Assembly: GCF_018100925.1 (NCBI RefSeq)
Contig: NZ_JAGJEH010000002.1
Span: 248,001-312,000, forward strand
DNA: 64,000 bases
Source: Pseudoalteromonas luteoviolacea
GTDB lineage: Bacteria > Pseudomonadota > Gammaproteobacteria > Enterobacterales > Alteromonadaceae
Direction of reading: 5' to 3'
Part shown: positions 36,439-46,637 of the stretch, piece by piece
Numbering within the stretch: the first letter of the stretch is position 1
How the letters are laid out: each line of letters begins with the position of its first letter
The notes under the pieces: generated by a model
What the model was told of the DNA's origin: nothing
The model's input: the letters and a program-made list of their open reading frames with translations, nothing else
Database searches by the model: none
Translations under genes and position numbers: made by a program

Positions 36439-36586
36439 CGGATATCCTTTATTTAAGGTAACGAATAATTTTGAGGGCGTAACTTACCACAACTTGGCAT
36501 GTATACGAAATTACTGCGCTGAATTCAAATGTACAATATTGTTTGCATAAGCCTTATTTATAAGGCCTATGATGGTAATGCAGCCA

Positions 36587-37309
36587 CTAAGAAAGCAGCT
36601 TAGGCCAAGATAGATTTTCCAAATCAGGGAAAAAGCTCAGTGCTTGTAATTTATCTGACCAGCCCAGTACTAGCGATGTAATGTCTGCCAAGTAAGGCAT
36701 GGCAAAGTAAATGCAGCCAGCTGACACGGCAACCTGTGACAAGGAGGTAATAGGGTATCTTAAATCGAGTAATTTCATTGCTGTGCCAAAAGAAGCCTTG
36801 AGCTCTTTGTTGTCAATGTCCACGCTATAGCATTCATCTAAGATCAGATGGGTAAGCGCACCTGTGAATACAAAAAAGCTGGTCAACAATGCGGTATGTA
36901 ATGAGGTACCGAACAAAATAGAGCCGTGAAATGTAAGCAGACTAAACATCAGAACGGCAGATATTGAATGCAGGGTTGCTCGGTGGACAGTGAAGTGTTC
37001 AAAAATCGGTTTTATGAGATACATAAAGGTGACGTAGACCAGCAATCCAACTAACCAAGTTTCTGTTACCGAATTAAATTCGTAATTGAGTATAAGAATA
37101 CCGGCAACCAAAATTGCAAATACGCTAAACAGACTATTTAAAGATCTGGATTTGTCCGAATCAAGATCTGGTAATAGGCCTGCAAGTGCCCCAACGATAA
37201 ACAGCCCAAGTGCCCCAAAGCCATTGATCTCCGCCATACTAAGCAATACTGAACTCAAGGTCGCACTCACGACAGTCGATGCTTTAAGATGTGTAGAAAA
37301 ATTTGCCAT
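36587..37309 (-). CDS. YdjM-like membrane-bound metal-dependent hydrolase (DUF457)
   Basis: A 240-residue protein with five or six helices. The family signature is the metal-binding motif near the N-terminus (STHLKAS, then GLLPDLDSDKS) and the downstream LTHLILDECYSVD. In E. coli YdjM is LexA-regulated; I see no obvious LexA box here. The reaction is not established. Confidence 0.8.
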   Translation of the reverse strand: MANFSTHLKASTVVSATLSSVLLSMAEINGFGALGLFIVGALAGLLPDLDSDKSRSLNSLFSVFAILVAGILILNYEFNSVTETWLVGLLVYVTFMYLIKPIFEHFTVHRATLHSISAVLMFSLLTFHGSILFGTSLHTALLTSFFVFTGALTHLILDECYSVDIDNKELKASFGTAMKLLDLRYPITSLSQVAVSAGCIYFAMPYLADITSLVLGWSDKLQALSFFPDLENLSWPKLLS

Positions 37310-37626
37310 TTTACTTCCAAGTAATTGATTAAGTTAACGAATAAAGGACACTTTTTGTTTTCATCTAGTGTACAGCAAAATTGACCTTGCGCACACGTCT
37401 AAGGGTGACTTGAAGTAGTTTGAAGGAGTAATTACGAAAGTACGCTGAGTTTATCGTCAAAGATATTACATTGAGGTGTGTTTCTAACAACTGAGACTGT
37501 AATAAGGTGTAATGTTCTTTATTCATACAGTTGGCTAGCCTAAAGCAATTAATCACGCTAGATAAGCGTATAAGCCGAAATTCGATGTTGAGCCTGTCAA
37601 GAAATGACGTTAGGAGTGAGCACACA
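37310..37626. other. Divergent intergenic region
   Basis: About 315 bases between the YdjM-like gene and the amidohydrolase gene. An open reading frame extends upstream to a TTG at 37531, but AGGAG near 37611 supports the ATG at 37627, so I leave the extension non-coding. Confidence 0.45.
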
Positions 37627-39102
37627 ATGCACTTTCTCAACCCCATGTTGCAAAACCATCCGATGGAAAGCTCATTTATTCAGACATGGCTTAATCGACT
37701 CGCAGATAAATACACACCGTCCTTGTTTCAATCTTATGCTAGTACTTCAGGGCATGTCGAAACTGGACCTTATATTGATATTTATGACGCTCGCCATGGT
37801 AGTGTCATATATCGTGAATTTTCAGATGTCTTAAACACAGTTGAAGCAATATCTATCCATAATGGCCAATTGCTGAACTTTGGCTCGTTTGCTGAAGTAT
37901 ATGGTAGTGCTAAATCCCATTCGGCGATGGTGAGACTACACCGATTGTCGCCCGGAGAGGCGATCTCGCCAAGTTGCGTTAATGTGCACTGCTATCTTGT
38001 GGAGTCTGCTTTGTGTCGACATTATGCAGACCTTGGTTTATTTGGGTTGTGTGGCAGTGCAAAGCGTGTACTGCAAGATTACAACTTGGATTATATACAT
38101 AACGCGCTTGATTATTTAAATTGCAGTCTAGATAAACACGACTGCTTATTTTGCTTTGGCTTAGATCCTTACTTGCTTAATTGGGGTAAGCCTTTGGGAG
38201 AGCTGAATGTAGCAGCACTCGACGCGCTCGATTTGGGGCGTCCAGTTTGTATCGTAAGCAACAACTTTTCAGTGGCTTTTGTAAACTCTGATCTGATCAA
38301 TCAAATTAGGCAAAGCGCGATAGGTCACTCACCTTCGTTTCAGAGCTTTATTGATTCAATAAACCAGCATGGTTACGTCAACGCTGAAGGCATGTCTATG
38401 TTGCCATGGGCATTCAGTGAAAAAGAATTATTATGGCATTTGAGTGATTTGCCAAACACATTTGGCGCCATAGTTGAACTTGGTCGAAAGCAAGGCGTAA
38501 GTCATTTTGAAGTGGCACTACAAAGTCATTTTGTCGATCTATTGTTTAAAAATTTGGTATCGAGTGAGCCCCCTCAGCGGGCTTTCTCAGCATACTACAC
38601 ATATCAAAGTTATATAGATGAATTGGCGCGTTTGGATCACTGTGAAGTGATGAAAACTCCGCAGTTAGTTCGTTTAAATAAGACCACATCCGTCGCTCTG
38701 ACAGTGGGTCGTCTTGCCACGTGTGGCTATAAATGGGTACATGACTATCACTATGACGAGCTATTTGTACCTTGCAGCAGTATTTTGCGTAACGGCAGCA
38801 ATTTGTGCTTACACAGTGACTTTCCTCGAGAGCCTGTTTGCCCTCTCCGGCTAGCGGAGATCGCAACAGAGCGTGATATTGAAGCTATGCCCAACAACTA
38901 CTCTTGTGACGAGCGGACACTCGACCCTGGGCAATGTATCACGCCTACTGAGGCACTTAGGGCTGTTACCCATGGTGCAGCATGGCATGCAAAAATAGCG
39001 GGTTTTAATACTGAAGGCGGCGCTGCACATTATATGAAGCTTGACGGTGATCCGCTTTGTGATAAAAAAAGGTGGCGAGATATCAAGGTCACACTGCTCT
39101 AG
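37627..39102 (+). CDS. Amidohydrolase-superfamily protein with altered metal site
   Basis: A 491-residue protein resembling YtcJ-type (amidohydrolase 3) enzymes: the segment FCFGLDPYLLNWGKPLGELN with VAALDAL and a following FVNS matches the family pattern of substrate-lid and LDA motifs, and the C-terminal part has LCLHSDFPREP and ITPTEALRAVTHGAAWHAK. The N-terminal HxH metal motif is replaced by VHCY, so a canonical binuclear metal site is unlikely. It may be an inactive homologue or use other ligands. No signal peptide is seen. No operon partner is close. Confidence 0.6.
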   Translation: MHFLNPMLQNHPMESSFIQTWLNRLADKYTPSLFQSYASTSGHVETGPYIDIYDARHGSVIYREFSDVLNTVEAISIHNGQLLNFGSFAEVYGSAKSHSAMVRLHRLSPGEAISPSCVNVHCYLVESALCRHYADLGLFGLCGSAKRVLQDYNLDYIHNALDYLNCSLDKHDCLFCFGLDPYLLNWGKPLGELNVAALDALDLGRPVCIVSNNFSVAFVNSDLINQIRQSAIGHSPSFQSFIDSINQHGYVNAEGMSMLPWAFSEKELLWHLSDLPNTFGAIVELGRKQGVSHFEVALQSHFVDLLFKNLVSSEPPQRAFSAYYTYQSYIDELARLDHCEVMKTPQLVRLNKTTSVALTVGRLATCGYKWVHDYHYDELFVPCSSILRNGSNLCLHSDFPREPVCPLRLAEIATERDIEAMPNNYSCDERTLDPGQCITPTEALRAVTHGAAWHAKIAGFNTEGGAAHYMKLDGDPLCDKKRWRDIKVTLL

Positions 39103-39257
39103 TTTGTACCATATATGTACAAAAACACATTTAGAAACGATTTGTATCCAATTCGTGACGGATCTTCATTCTAAAAAGTGCTTAAATTTAAGCTGTAATG
39201 GAGTGTAATAATTTCATATGTCACAATGAAGTTAAGTTTCAGTGCTAGGGTGCAATT

Positions 39258-39572
39258 ATGATTGTAACTATATTTAAATCATTATTTTTTAAAGCTTTGA
39301 AGAATGAAGCTAGTAGAAAAATAGCTAAATCAGTGGTGGATGGGTGTGTCGACAAAGGAGTCGACTATTTAAAAAATCGCGGACAAGCAAACACCTCTGA
39401 GGGAGCTTCATTTGATACCCATGGCTTAATTACCGGGTTAAATAATCTGACTAAAAGAAATTTACCTGATGGTGACTATCCATTGAGGCTGGAAAAGCAA
39501 ACCTTACTTGTTACCATGCGAAACCAAGGTATTGTTCATATCCAATATCTAAATAGCTCAATGACACAGTAA
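39258..39572 (+). CDS. Hypothetical protein, 104 residues
   Basis: A small basic protein whose first 50 residues form an amphipathic helix-like region (FKSLFFKALKNEASRKIAKS) and whose C-terminus is beta-like. No family recognised. The ATG at 39258 has only a weak ribosome site. A hairpin follows 65 bases downstream. Confidence 0.5.
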   Translation: MIVTIFKSLFFKALKNEASRKIAKSVVDGCVDKGVDYLKNRGQANTSEGASFDTHGLITGLNNLTKRNLPDGDYPLRLEKQTLLVTMRNQGIVHIQYLNSSMTQ

Positions 39573-39636
39573 TTTTCCCCCACTTAACTTTGCATGCCTT
39601 AGGGCTAGATGTGTTTTTAAGGTCCTCGTTTAACTT

Positions 39637-39666
39637 GTTTTAGCGGTGTAACACCGGTGCTAAAAC
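39637..39666 (+). terminator. Hairpin, possible terminator
   Basis: GTTTTAGC / GCTAAAAC 8-bp stem enclosing 14 bases, between two same-strand genes; no clean T tract follows. Confidence 0.45.
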
Positions 39667-39833
39667 ACGTGTCTTTTGAAGAATAATTCAGTTTTCTAAA
39701 TACCAAAATAAAGAATTTAATAAGCTGTTTATGAAATAATAATATATAAAATATATTGTATGCAATATTGCGTTTATGTTAAAAAAGTGTTCCCGGTTAG
39801 CGGGTTTGGATACACACATTAAAAGGTAATATT

Positions 39834-42623
39834 ATGAAACTAAAAGCAATTGCTTTATCAATGCCGTTGTTGGCGTGTAGTTTACAAATACATGCTCACG
39901 ACGTTGCACAGCGTACATTTAAACCATTGACAACATCACAGCCGATTCAATTAAACCATGGTGACGAGCATAAGCCACAGCATCGTGATGACTCACCAAC
40001 AGCACAAACTGAAAATAGGCACAGCGCACAAACTATTTTAACAGCACCTATGATGGTATCTGCCAGCAATGTCGCAATACTACAATGTGATATTAATCAA
40101 CTGGCGCAGGCTGGTGCTGGTGACATTGCAACCGTGGTAGTGCAACAAGGTGCAAGTTGCGTCAATGAGCTATTTAGTGCTTCCAGTACGCTTCAAACAT
40201 CGGTATTTACCACTGCTAAAATGAGCGCAGTTGCCCAATACGCAAAGTCATTGGCCGCTGCCTATGATGGCAACGGGAGTGCCGAACTTGAGGCGCTATT
40301 TCTATTCATTCGAGCTGGGTACTATGTTGAGTTTTACAATGATTCTGTCAGTTTCGGCGCTGAGTTAAAGGCGATCGTGCGCAGTGCCATAGACGGTTTT
40401 GTTAATAATCAGCACTTTTATAACAATTCTGATGCACACGGTGAGGTGCTTAAAGAGGTCATTACCACAATGGACTCGTCAGAAATGCAAGATATTTATC
40501 TACCTGTTGTAAAATCTTGGTTAAAAAAATGGGGCCAGAGTTACGCGGACAAGTGGCATATGCGAAGTGCCGTGAATGGGGTATTTACCATTCTTTATCG
40601 AGGCCAATGGAACAATGAGTTTGTGGCATTGGTGCAATCAGATACTGATCTGGTTGCAACATTAGAAGCATTTACCAAGCAAAGTTGGATGATTGGTTCA
40701 GATGCAGAATATTTGATTGTTAACTCTGCCAGCGAACTGGCAAGGTTAAAAAACTATAAGAATGCGCCTATACAACCGCTTATTGATACTGCCCTTAAAG
40801 GACTATTTAGCCGTTACGAAAGTTTTGGCTATGGTGATGGTATATGGTTGGCTGCTGCCGATGTGGCAACTTATTATGCGGATTGTGAAACGTTTGGCAT
40901 ATGTAACTTTGAACAAGCACTGACGGAAAAGGCGCTGTCTCAAACTCACCAATGTAGCTCTACGATCCGGATCCGCTCACAAAATATGACACCTGAGCAG
41001 CATCTTTCGGCTTGCCAAACAATGGCGTTGGAAGAGACTCGCTTTCATACCATGTTAGCCACCAATCAAGTCCCTGTAGCCGATGATAATAATACCATGT
41101 TGCAAGTTAATATTTTTGATAGCAGTGGTGATTACGGCAAGTATGCCAAAGCGATTTTTAAAATAGATACCAATAATGGTGGTATGTATCTCGAAGGTGA
41201 TCCGAGTAAAGTTGGCAACCAAGCGAACTTTGTTGCATATGAAGCGAGCTACGCAAAAGCGGACCACTTTGTATGGAACCTAGAGCATGAATATGTCCAT
41301 TATCTTGATGGGCGATTTGATTTGTATGGAGATTTCAATGCGCCGACAGAAGCCATCGTATGGTGGAGTGAAGGGGTAGCTGAATATGTCGCCAACTTAA
41401 ATGATAATCAAGCGGCCATTGATACCATTAAAGATGGCAGTACTTATCGATTGAATGAAATTTTTGCTACCACGTATGCTGGATTTGATCAGGATCGGAT
41501 CTATCGCTGGGGTTATTTGGCTGTTCGCTTTATGTTCGAGCGTCACTTTGAAGAACTCAAAGTCATGCTCTCTCAAACTCGACAGGGGAATTGGCCAGGC
41601 TACAAGGCTACTGTTGATGACTGGGCACAGCGATATGACCATGAGTTTACGCAGTGGACACAAGAACTCGCTGGAGGTAGCGACAATAAAGCGCCAATCG
41701 TATCAATCAATGGCCCTTATTCAGGCAGCGTTGGCAGTGAAGTGATATTCAGTAGCCAAGGTAGTTCCGATCCGGAAGGTCAAGCACTGTCCTACTTATG
41801 GCAGTTTGGCGATGGTAATCAAAGCACAGATGCAAATCCAAGACATAGTTATCGCAGTGAAGGAACTTTCAATGTTTCACTAACAGTGAGTGATCCGCAG
41901 GGGGCGCAAACCAGTGCATCAACCACAGTGTCAGTATCTCAAAACGGTGATGAAGTAGTTGTATTACAAAAGGCACAGGCAGTCTCAGTAGCTGGACAGC
42001 AAGATGGGTTAAAATACTTCAAGATTAACCTACCCGCGGGTGCGACAGACTTCTCTGTCGCATTGTCTGGAGGAACGGGAGATGCTGACCTTTATGTGAG
42101 GCATGGGCAACTCCCCACGCTGAATGACTATGACTGTCGTCCATATGTCAGTGGCAATGCCGAGCGCTGTGATATTGCACAGCCGTTAAGTGGCGACTAC
42201 TTCGTTATGCTGCGTGGTTACAACGCGTTTGACAACGTAACATTGATTGCAGATTTCACAGGGCCTAGCGCAACACTGCCAGATGTGTGTAAAACTCAAG
42301 GCGGTTTATCCGGTGGGAGAGTCACAGCGGGTACACCGGTGTGTATGGCAAGCCAAGAGTCACTGTGGTATAGCTTGGAGAATGTTCAAGGGCAAGGCTC
42401 TATTAGTATTGAAACTGCGCACGGAAGTGGAGACCTGACATTGGAATATAGCAATCAAGGTTGGCCAAATGAGTCAAATGTGGAAGCCCGTTCGGCAAAT
42501 GAGGGCAATGGCGAGTGCATCAACTTGTCTGGACAAAGTCAGTACTGGGGGTATCTCAAAGTATCCGGTACCCATCAGGGCGCAACGCTACTTGTTAAGT
42601 ATAATGAGGGGAGTTGCAGCTAA
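39834..42623 (+). CDS. M9-type collagenase with PKD and PPC domains
   Basis: A 929-residue secreted protease. Signal peptide at 1-21. After an N-terminal activator-like domain the zinc site HEYVH with the glutamate ligand in WWSEGVAEYV marks the Vibrio-type collagenase (M9). A PKD domain follows (PIVSINGPYSGSVGSEVIF to SLTVSDPQG), then a PPC domain (SGGTGDADLYVRHG) ending in a Cys-rich tail with about four cysteines. PPC and PKD domains assist secretion and substrate binding. It likely degrades collagen-like substrates for nutrition. Confidence 0.9.
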   Translation: MKLKAIALSMPLLACSLQIHAHDVAQRTFKPLTTSQPIQLNHGDEHKPQHRDDSPTAQTENRHSAQTILTAPMMVSASNVAILQCDINQLAQAGAGDIATVVVQQGASCVNELFSASSTLQTSVFTTAKMSAVAQYAKSLAAAYDGNGSAELEALFLFIRAGYYVEFYNDSVSFGAELKAIVRSAIDGFVNNQHFYNNSDAHGEVLKEVITTMDSSEMQDIYLPVVKSWLKKWGQSYADKWHMRSAVNGVFTILYRGQWNNEFVALVQSDTDLVATLEAFTKQSWMIGSDAEYLIVNSASELARLKNYKNAPIQPLIDTALKGLFSRYESFGYGDGIWLAAADVATYYADCETFGICNFEQALTEKALSQTHQCSSTIRIRSQNMTPEQHLSACQTMALEETRFHTMLATNQVPVADDNNTMLQVNIFDSSGDYGKYAKAIFKIDTNNGGMYLEGDPSKVGNQANFVAYEASYAKADHFVWNLEHEYVHYLDGRFDLYGDFNAPTEAIVWWSEGVAEYVANLNDNQAAIDTIKDGSTYRLNEIFATTYAGFDQDRIYRWGYLAVRFMFERHFEELKVMLSQTRQGNWPGYKATVDDWAQRYDHEFTQWTQELAGGSDNKAPIVSINGPYSGSVGSEVIFSSQGSSDPEGQALSYLWQFGDGNQSTDANPRHSYRSEGTFNVSLTVSDPQGAQTSASTTVSVSQNGDEVVVLQKAQAVSVAGQQDGLKYFKINLPAGATDFSVALSGGTGDADLYVRHGQLPTLNDYDCRPYVSGNAERCDIAQPLSGDYFVMLRGYNAFDNVTLIADFTGPSATLPDVCKTQGGLSGGRVTAGTPVCMASQESLWYSLENVQGQGSISIETAHGSGDLTLEYSNQGWPNESNVEARSANEGNGECINLSGQSQYWGYLKVSGTHQGATLLVKYNEGSCS

Positions 42624-42642
42624 CTTTATTGTTTAAAACTTG

Positions 42643-42691
42643 ATGACTGAACGGTGACAAGATAAATTTAAACTTAGAACCGTTTAGTCAT
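42643..42691 (+). terminator. Imperfect inverted repeat
   Basis: ATGACTGAACGGT / ACCGTTTAGTCAT pairs with one mismatch around a 23-base loop between the collagenase and solute-binding genes. It may be a weak terminator or an operator. Confidence 0.4.
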
Positions 42692-42702
42692 TATTAGAGT
42701 TT

Positions 42703-43458
42703 ATGTTGCTGAAGATACTATTGCTGTGTGCGCTTGTCTTGACGTCATTAAAAGTGATGGGGGCGCAACTTGAACGGCTTAACCTGTATACATATCATGA
42801 TAAGCCGCCTTATATCGAGAGCTTAGTTGCAAAAAAAGGCCTGTATTTTGATATCGTCAACTTACTGAATGAATTTCAGCCAAATATAAAATATGAGCTA
42901 GTACTTTTGACAAAAGAGCAGATCCGCAGAGATTTAGATAAAGACAGCTTGGACGGTGCAGTATTAGGTGTAAATCCTGCTTGGTTTGGCGATATTGAGC
43001 TACAAAAGTTTATTTGGAGCGATCCGCTTTTTTACGATACTGATGAATTTGTATCGAGTATAAAAACACCGTTTGAATACCATGATCAAACGTCCCTACA
43101 TGGAAAGAAATATGGCGGCGTTGAAGGGTATTATTATCCAAAATTAGACGAAGCAGAACGACGAGAAAAGCTCACACGTGTAAATGCACAAAGTGAAAAG
43201 CAACTGCTGGAGCTTATTTTACAGCAACAGCTGGACTTCGCGGTTGTAAGTCGACCAACATTTTTTTACTTTGCTAAGAAAAACGGCTGGTGGACGAGTC
43301 TGTCACTGTCACATCAAGCTCATCAAAAATATTACAGAGCACTGCTTGTGCCAAAATCGCAAAAGCAAAAATTTACCCAGTTACTCAATACAACGGGTTC
43401 GATTGGATTCAAAAAATACATGAAAGAACTGGTTAGTTCGTACCATATCGCTGAGTGA
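42703..43458 (+). CDS. Family-3 periplasmic solute-binding protein
   Basis: A 251-residue protein with a signal peptide (1-20) and the bilobal pattern of family-3 extracellular binding proteins: YTYHDKPPYIES at the N-terminus and GLYFDIVNLLNEF. The rest follows the two-lobe order. Such orphan proteins in Alteromonadales occur with amino-acid transporters or as sensor accessories; no permease or ATPase is adjacent. Ligand unknown. Confidence 0.75.
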   Translation: MLLKILLLCALVLTSLKVMGAQLERLNLYTYHDKPPYIESLVAKKGLYFDIVNLLNEFQPNIKYELVLLTKEQIRRDLDKDSLDGAVLGVNPAWFGDIELQKFIWSDPLFYDTDEFVSSIKTPFEYHDQTSLHGKKYGGVEGYYYPKLDEAERREKLTRVNAQSEKQLLELILQQQLDFAVVSRPTFFYFAKKNGWWTSLSLSHQAHQKYYRALLVPKSQKQKFTQLLNTTGSIGFKKYMKELVSSYHIAE

Positions 43459-43489
43459 CGTAGCGGGCCTAATACCCGCTTTGGTCTCG

Positions 43490-43930
43490 TTACCAAGAAC
43501 CCGTGTTTGGCATTGAAAGCCAAGGTTCTTGAGGGGGAAGTGGCTCATCTTTTTGTAAAAGCTCGATGGAGATCCCATCAGGTGATTGAATAAATGCCAT
43601 GTGGCCACATCGAGGAGGGCGGTTTATAGTCACCCCTGCTCGTTGAATCTTTTCACAAAGGGAATAAATGTTATCGACCGCAAATGCGAGGTGACCGAAG
43701 TTTCTACCGCCAGTATAGTCTTCGGTATCCCAGTTATATGTAAGCTCAATGGTAGGTGAGAAGGTTTCTTTTGCTTGCTCAAGTTGACCAGGTGCTGCTA
43801 AAAAAACCAGTGTGAATCTGCCTTTTTCGCTTTCTTTGCGTTTAATTTCTACGAGCCCTAATAGGTCGCAGTAAAACTTAAGTGATGCGTCTAAATCTTT
43901 TACGCGCACCATGGTATGTAAAAAGTTCAT
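43490..43930 (-). CDS. Glyoxalase I-like protein (lactoylglutathione lyase type)
   Basis: A 146-residue VOC protein: [22 protein letters not shown] at the start, then [18 protein letters not shown] and a second module [10 protein letters not shown] and [11 protein letters not shown]. The metal ligands expected of glyoxalase I (His5-type, a Glu in ELTYNW, His in the second module and Glu in IELL) are all present, so an active enzyme is plausible. Good ribosome site. It is convergent with the solute-binding protein gene. Confidence 0.8.
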   Translation of the reverse strand: MNFLHTMVRVKDLDASLKFYCDLLGLVEIKRKESEKGRFTLVFLAAPGQLEQAKETFSPTIELTYNWDTEDYTGGRNFGHLAFAVDNIYSLCEKIQRAGVTINRPPRCGHMAFIQSPDGISIELLQKDEPLPPQEPWLSMPNTGSW

Positions 43931-44004
43931 AATATGCCCCTTGTGTTTATGCCCAACATAATATGGGCAATCTCAAACTTCACAAGAGGCAAATTATGCT
44001 TTGA

Positions 44005-45954
44005 TTAATATTCTGCGCTGAGTGTCACGCCACTATATGTCTCATAAGCTCTAACACCTAGATGCCATGTACCCGCACCAGGATTGGTAATGGTACAGGT
44101 TTCTGTATTGCCGTTTTCATAAGGGCGGCACTCGTAACTTGATGTGGTAGGTTGATTATTCAAGCGAATATACAAATCCGCATCCCCCGTACCGCCGCTA
44201 ATTTTAACGGTTAACTTGCTGGTCCCCGCGGGTACCTCAAAAGTTTTGAAGTTCCAGTTAGATTTGTTCGCTGAGAGATCTGTCCACTCCTGCTTGTTAC
44301 CCGGGTTAGTGACTGTGCTATATGAGCCAACCAAAGAAACACCACTGTACGCGGCATATCCATTAAGCATGACATAATAAGTACCAGTTTGAACTGTTGA
44401 GATAGTACAAGACTCATTATTACCATCTTTATATGGACGGCAATCATAACTAGATGTTGTTGGCTCTGTGCCAAACTTAACATACATGTCGACATCACCA
44501 GTTCCACCACTGGATGTGAAAGACAATTGATTGGCATTCGCTGGCACGTCCATGGTGTAAATGACTTTGCTGCCTTTTGCGCCGCTCAAACCTGTGGCAG
44601 GTACGTCGTTCTCAAGGACATTAGGAAGGGGTTTATCTGGTGTATCAATGATAGATAATCCAGTAGCACTTTGCACTAGAGGCAATACGTCACCTAACCC
44701 ACTTGCATACCACCAATTAACGTTATTTGGCAGTGCTAGAGGATCTGCTGCACGCTGTTCGCGCGTTAAAGTATTCGTAGAAGAAGCAAATTGAGCTGTT
44801 CTCACCTCCATTTTTGACGGAGTCACGGACAAAACTTTAAATTGCTGTATGCTTGCAAGATCTATGGTCCATGATTTGGGGTCATTGGCTGAGCGTGCAG
44901 GCGCGCCCCAGCTGCCTTCTCCAACATAAACTGTACCGCCAGTTGTGGTTTTGACAAAGTTGCTGCCCGAAGGTTTTAATGCTTCGGTAATTTTGTTGAT
45001 ATGGGTATCGGATTCAACCACTAAGTTCATTGCATTGTCAAAAAAGCTGTTTGCCCACCAAGTATGTAAAATGGTGTTGTCCGATTTGCCTGAATAGTGC
45101 GGATACATAGGCTTGTGGTATTGCGCTACGCGCCATTTAGCATTGCCGCCTTGGCTTTGTAAGTCTTGTTTTAGCCAATTATTCATGGCTGTCGCATAGC
45201 TTGACCAGCCGCTGTTTTTATACTGGCTATTTAACGTATAGACACGCAATAGATTGGTCACATTAAATGCGCCGTAGGTGTCCTTGTTGGTACATTGGCC
45301 ATCGCTGTCATAATCGACACCGAATACTTGGCACAATGTTTTGTAATTGTCGTCTTCATGATTTCCATGGGTGGCAATGAATGGGTAGACTCGTTTATAA
45401 CTTTGTCCGTCGATTTGATCGCTAGAAAAAGTAAGTTGCCAATCTTTAAGGTACTCTTTCATCTCTGAAGCCGAGTTGGCATTGGTATAGTCACCACCGT
45501 GCATAATGAACAGGGGACGAATTTTAGCAACCATTTGATTTCCGGCACGACGTGTTGTCCAACCAGTACGGGTATCACCCCCTGCGATAGCAACAAAGCC
45601 AGTTGACGTTGTATTCGGCGCAGTTTTAAACCACAAGTGCTGGCCGCACCCCGTGCTATCACAGACACGATAATAGATGGCTGAGTCAGCAGGCAGCCCA
45701 GTTAGTTTGACAAATTGGCTACTTAAACTGCCGTCAAAGGTATGGCTAGCGGTTACCGATTTGGTGGCCCAGCTGGACTCGTTTGTATTTGTGCCATATT
45801 TGACGACATGGTTTGACCCGCCGGCGGGCGTAAATCCAATAGTCGCTTGGCTACTTGGGTTTCCATCCCAAATAATACGATGATAATCACTACCAGCGTA
45901 GCTGGTACCTGCCATGAGTATCGTTGACGTGAGGCCTAAATAAAGCGCTCTCAT
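44005..45954 (-). CDS. Secreted purple-acid-phosphatase-like metallophosphoesterase with two PPC domains
   Basis: A 649-residue exported protein. Signal peptide 1-20, then a fibronectin-III-like N-terminal domain of the PAP type, and a calcineurin-like phosphoesterase domain (GGDTRTG, GGDYTNA, THGNHEDDN, YHKPMYPHYSG, VESDTHINKI). The C-terminus carries two PPC domains (GGTGDVDMYVKFG and GGTGDADLYIRLN), the same kind as in the collagenase at 39834-42623. It is last in a three-gene operon. Probably hydrolyses phosphate esters outside the cell. Confidence 0.85.
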   Translation of the reverse strand: MRALYLGLTSTILMAGTSYAGSDYHRIIWDGNPSSQATIGFTPAGGSNHVVKYGTNTNESSWATKSVTASHTFDGSLSSQFVKLTGLPADSAIYYRVCDSTGCGQHLWFKTAPNTTSTGFVAIAGGDTRTGWTTRRAGNQMVAKIRPLFIMHGGDYTNANSASEMKEYLKDWQLTFSSDQIDGQSYKRVYPFIATHGNHEDDNYKTLCQVFGVDYDSDGQCTNKDTYGAFNVTNLLRVYTLNSQYKNSGWSSYATAMNNWLKQDLQSQGGNAKWRVAQYHKPMYPHYSGKSDNTILHTWWANSFFDNAMNLVVESDTHINKITEALKPSGSNFVKTTTGGTVYVGEGSWGAPARSANDPKSWTIDLASIQQFKVLSVTPSKMEVRTAQFASSTNTLTREQRAADPLALPNNVNWWYASGLGDVLPLVQSATGLSIIDTPDKPLPNVLENDVPATGLSGAKGSKVIYTMDVPANANQLSFTSSGGTGDVDMYVKFGTEPTTSSYDCRPYKDGNNESCTISTVQTGTYYVMLNGYAAYSGVSLVGSYSTVTNPGNKQEWTDLSANKSNWNFKTFEVPAGTSKLTVKISGGTGDADLYIRLNNQPTTSSYECRPYENGNTETCTITNPGAGTWHLGVRAYETYSGVTLSAEY

Positions 45955-45959
45955 AGTGC

Positions 45960-46637
45960 TTATTCCTGTTTATGTTGTGTAATAGTTGTGCGACGACTTA
46001 TCTGCAGTGAAGTATTTGCTGCTGGTAGATCAGCGACCAGCATCACAAATGCGGCGTTTCGATATGGGAGCGTATAACGCTTGCCAAAATGAAAGTTAAT
46101 TGCGGTAGCACCAACTCCTTTCTGTCGATATTGCGTTGGCAAAGGCCGATTATGCTCGGATGTCCAATAATCTCCTTGTTTGATGTGAATAAAAAAATCA
46201 TTGGCAATATGGGGTTGAGCTGGTGACGTTGGACTTTGAATTAAACTGTTAAGCTCTGCGGCTGTGGGCAATCGCCAATTGCTTTGAGCACAGAGTGTTT
46301 GTTCATTGGTGCGACGGATCAGATCGCTGGTATCACAGCGATCGGGTTCATAATAACAATCACCGAAGTTACGCTTCCCATGCACGCCATCAAACCAAGA
46401 GTAGGTCCAATAGCCATCATGAATGCTTTCGTTGTCAGTTTTAACTTCCCACAATAAATGGTTTTGTTTATCTAACACACAGGCCCAAGGGCCCTGCCAA
46501 GGCGAGAGGAGTACACCGTCATGGGTCACTTTGGTAAAACGTTTATGTTGGCTCAATTTGGGTTGAGCTTGCGGCAATAAGCAAATACCGATGAAGATGG
46601 TTATGATTAAGGCGGACAGTATGAATCTTCGGATCAC
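45960..46637 (-). CDS. DUF1566 (Lcl-type) protein
   Basis: A 225-residue membrane-anchored or exported protein: N-terminal hydrophobic helix, then a domain with NWRLPTAAELNSLIQ and YWTSEHNRP, the conserved features of the DUF1566/Lcl_C fold, which is related to FGE-sulfatase/lectin-like folds. It overlaps the cytochrome gene by four bases and is five bases from the phosphatase, so all three are one operon. The substrate is unknown. Confidence 0.75.
   Translation of the reverse strand: MIRRFILSALIITIFIGICLLPQAQPKLSQHKRFTKVTHDGVLLSPWQGPWACVLDKQNHLLWEVKTDNESIHDGYWTYSWFDGVHGKRNFGDCYYEPDRCDTSDLIRRTNEQTLCAQSNWRLPTAAELNSLIQSPTSPAQPHIANDFFIHIKQGDYWTSEHNRPLPTQYRQKGVGATAINFHFGKRYTLPYRNAAFVMLVADLPAANTSLQISRRTTITQHKQE

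Noticed and set aside
36439..36586. Possible glycine riboswitch before the alanine/glycine symporter
   Set aside because: The 148-base upstream region lacks the tandem aptamer signatures and is too short.
37531..37626. N-terminal extension of the amidohydrolase from a TTG
   Set aside because: The ATG at 37627 has an AGGAG site and the extension has no similarity to a signal peptide.
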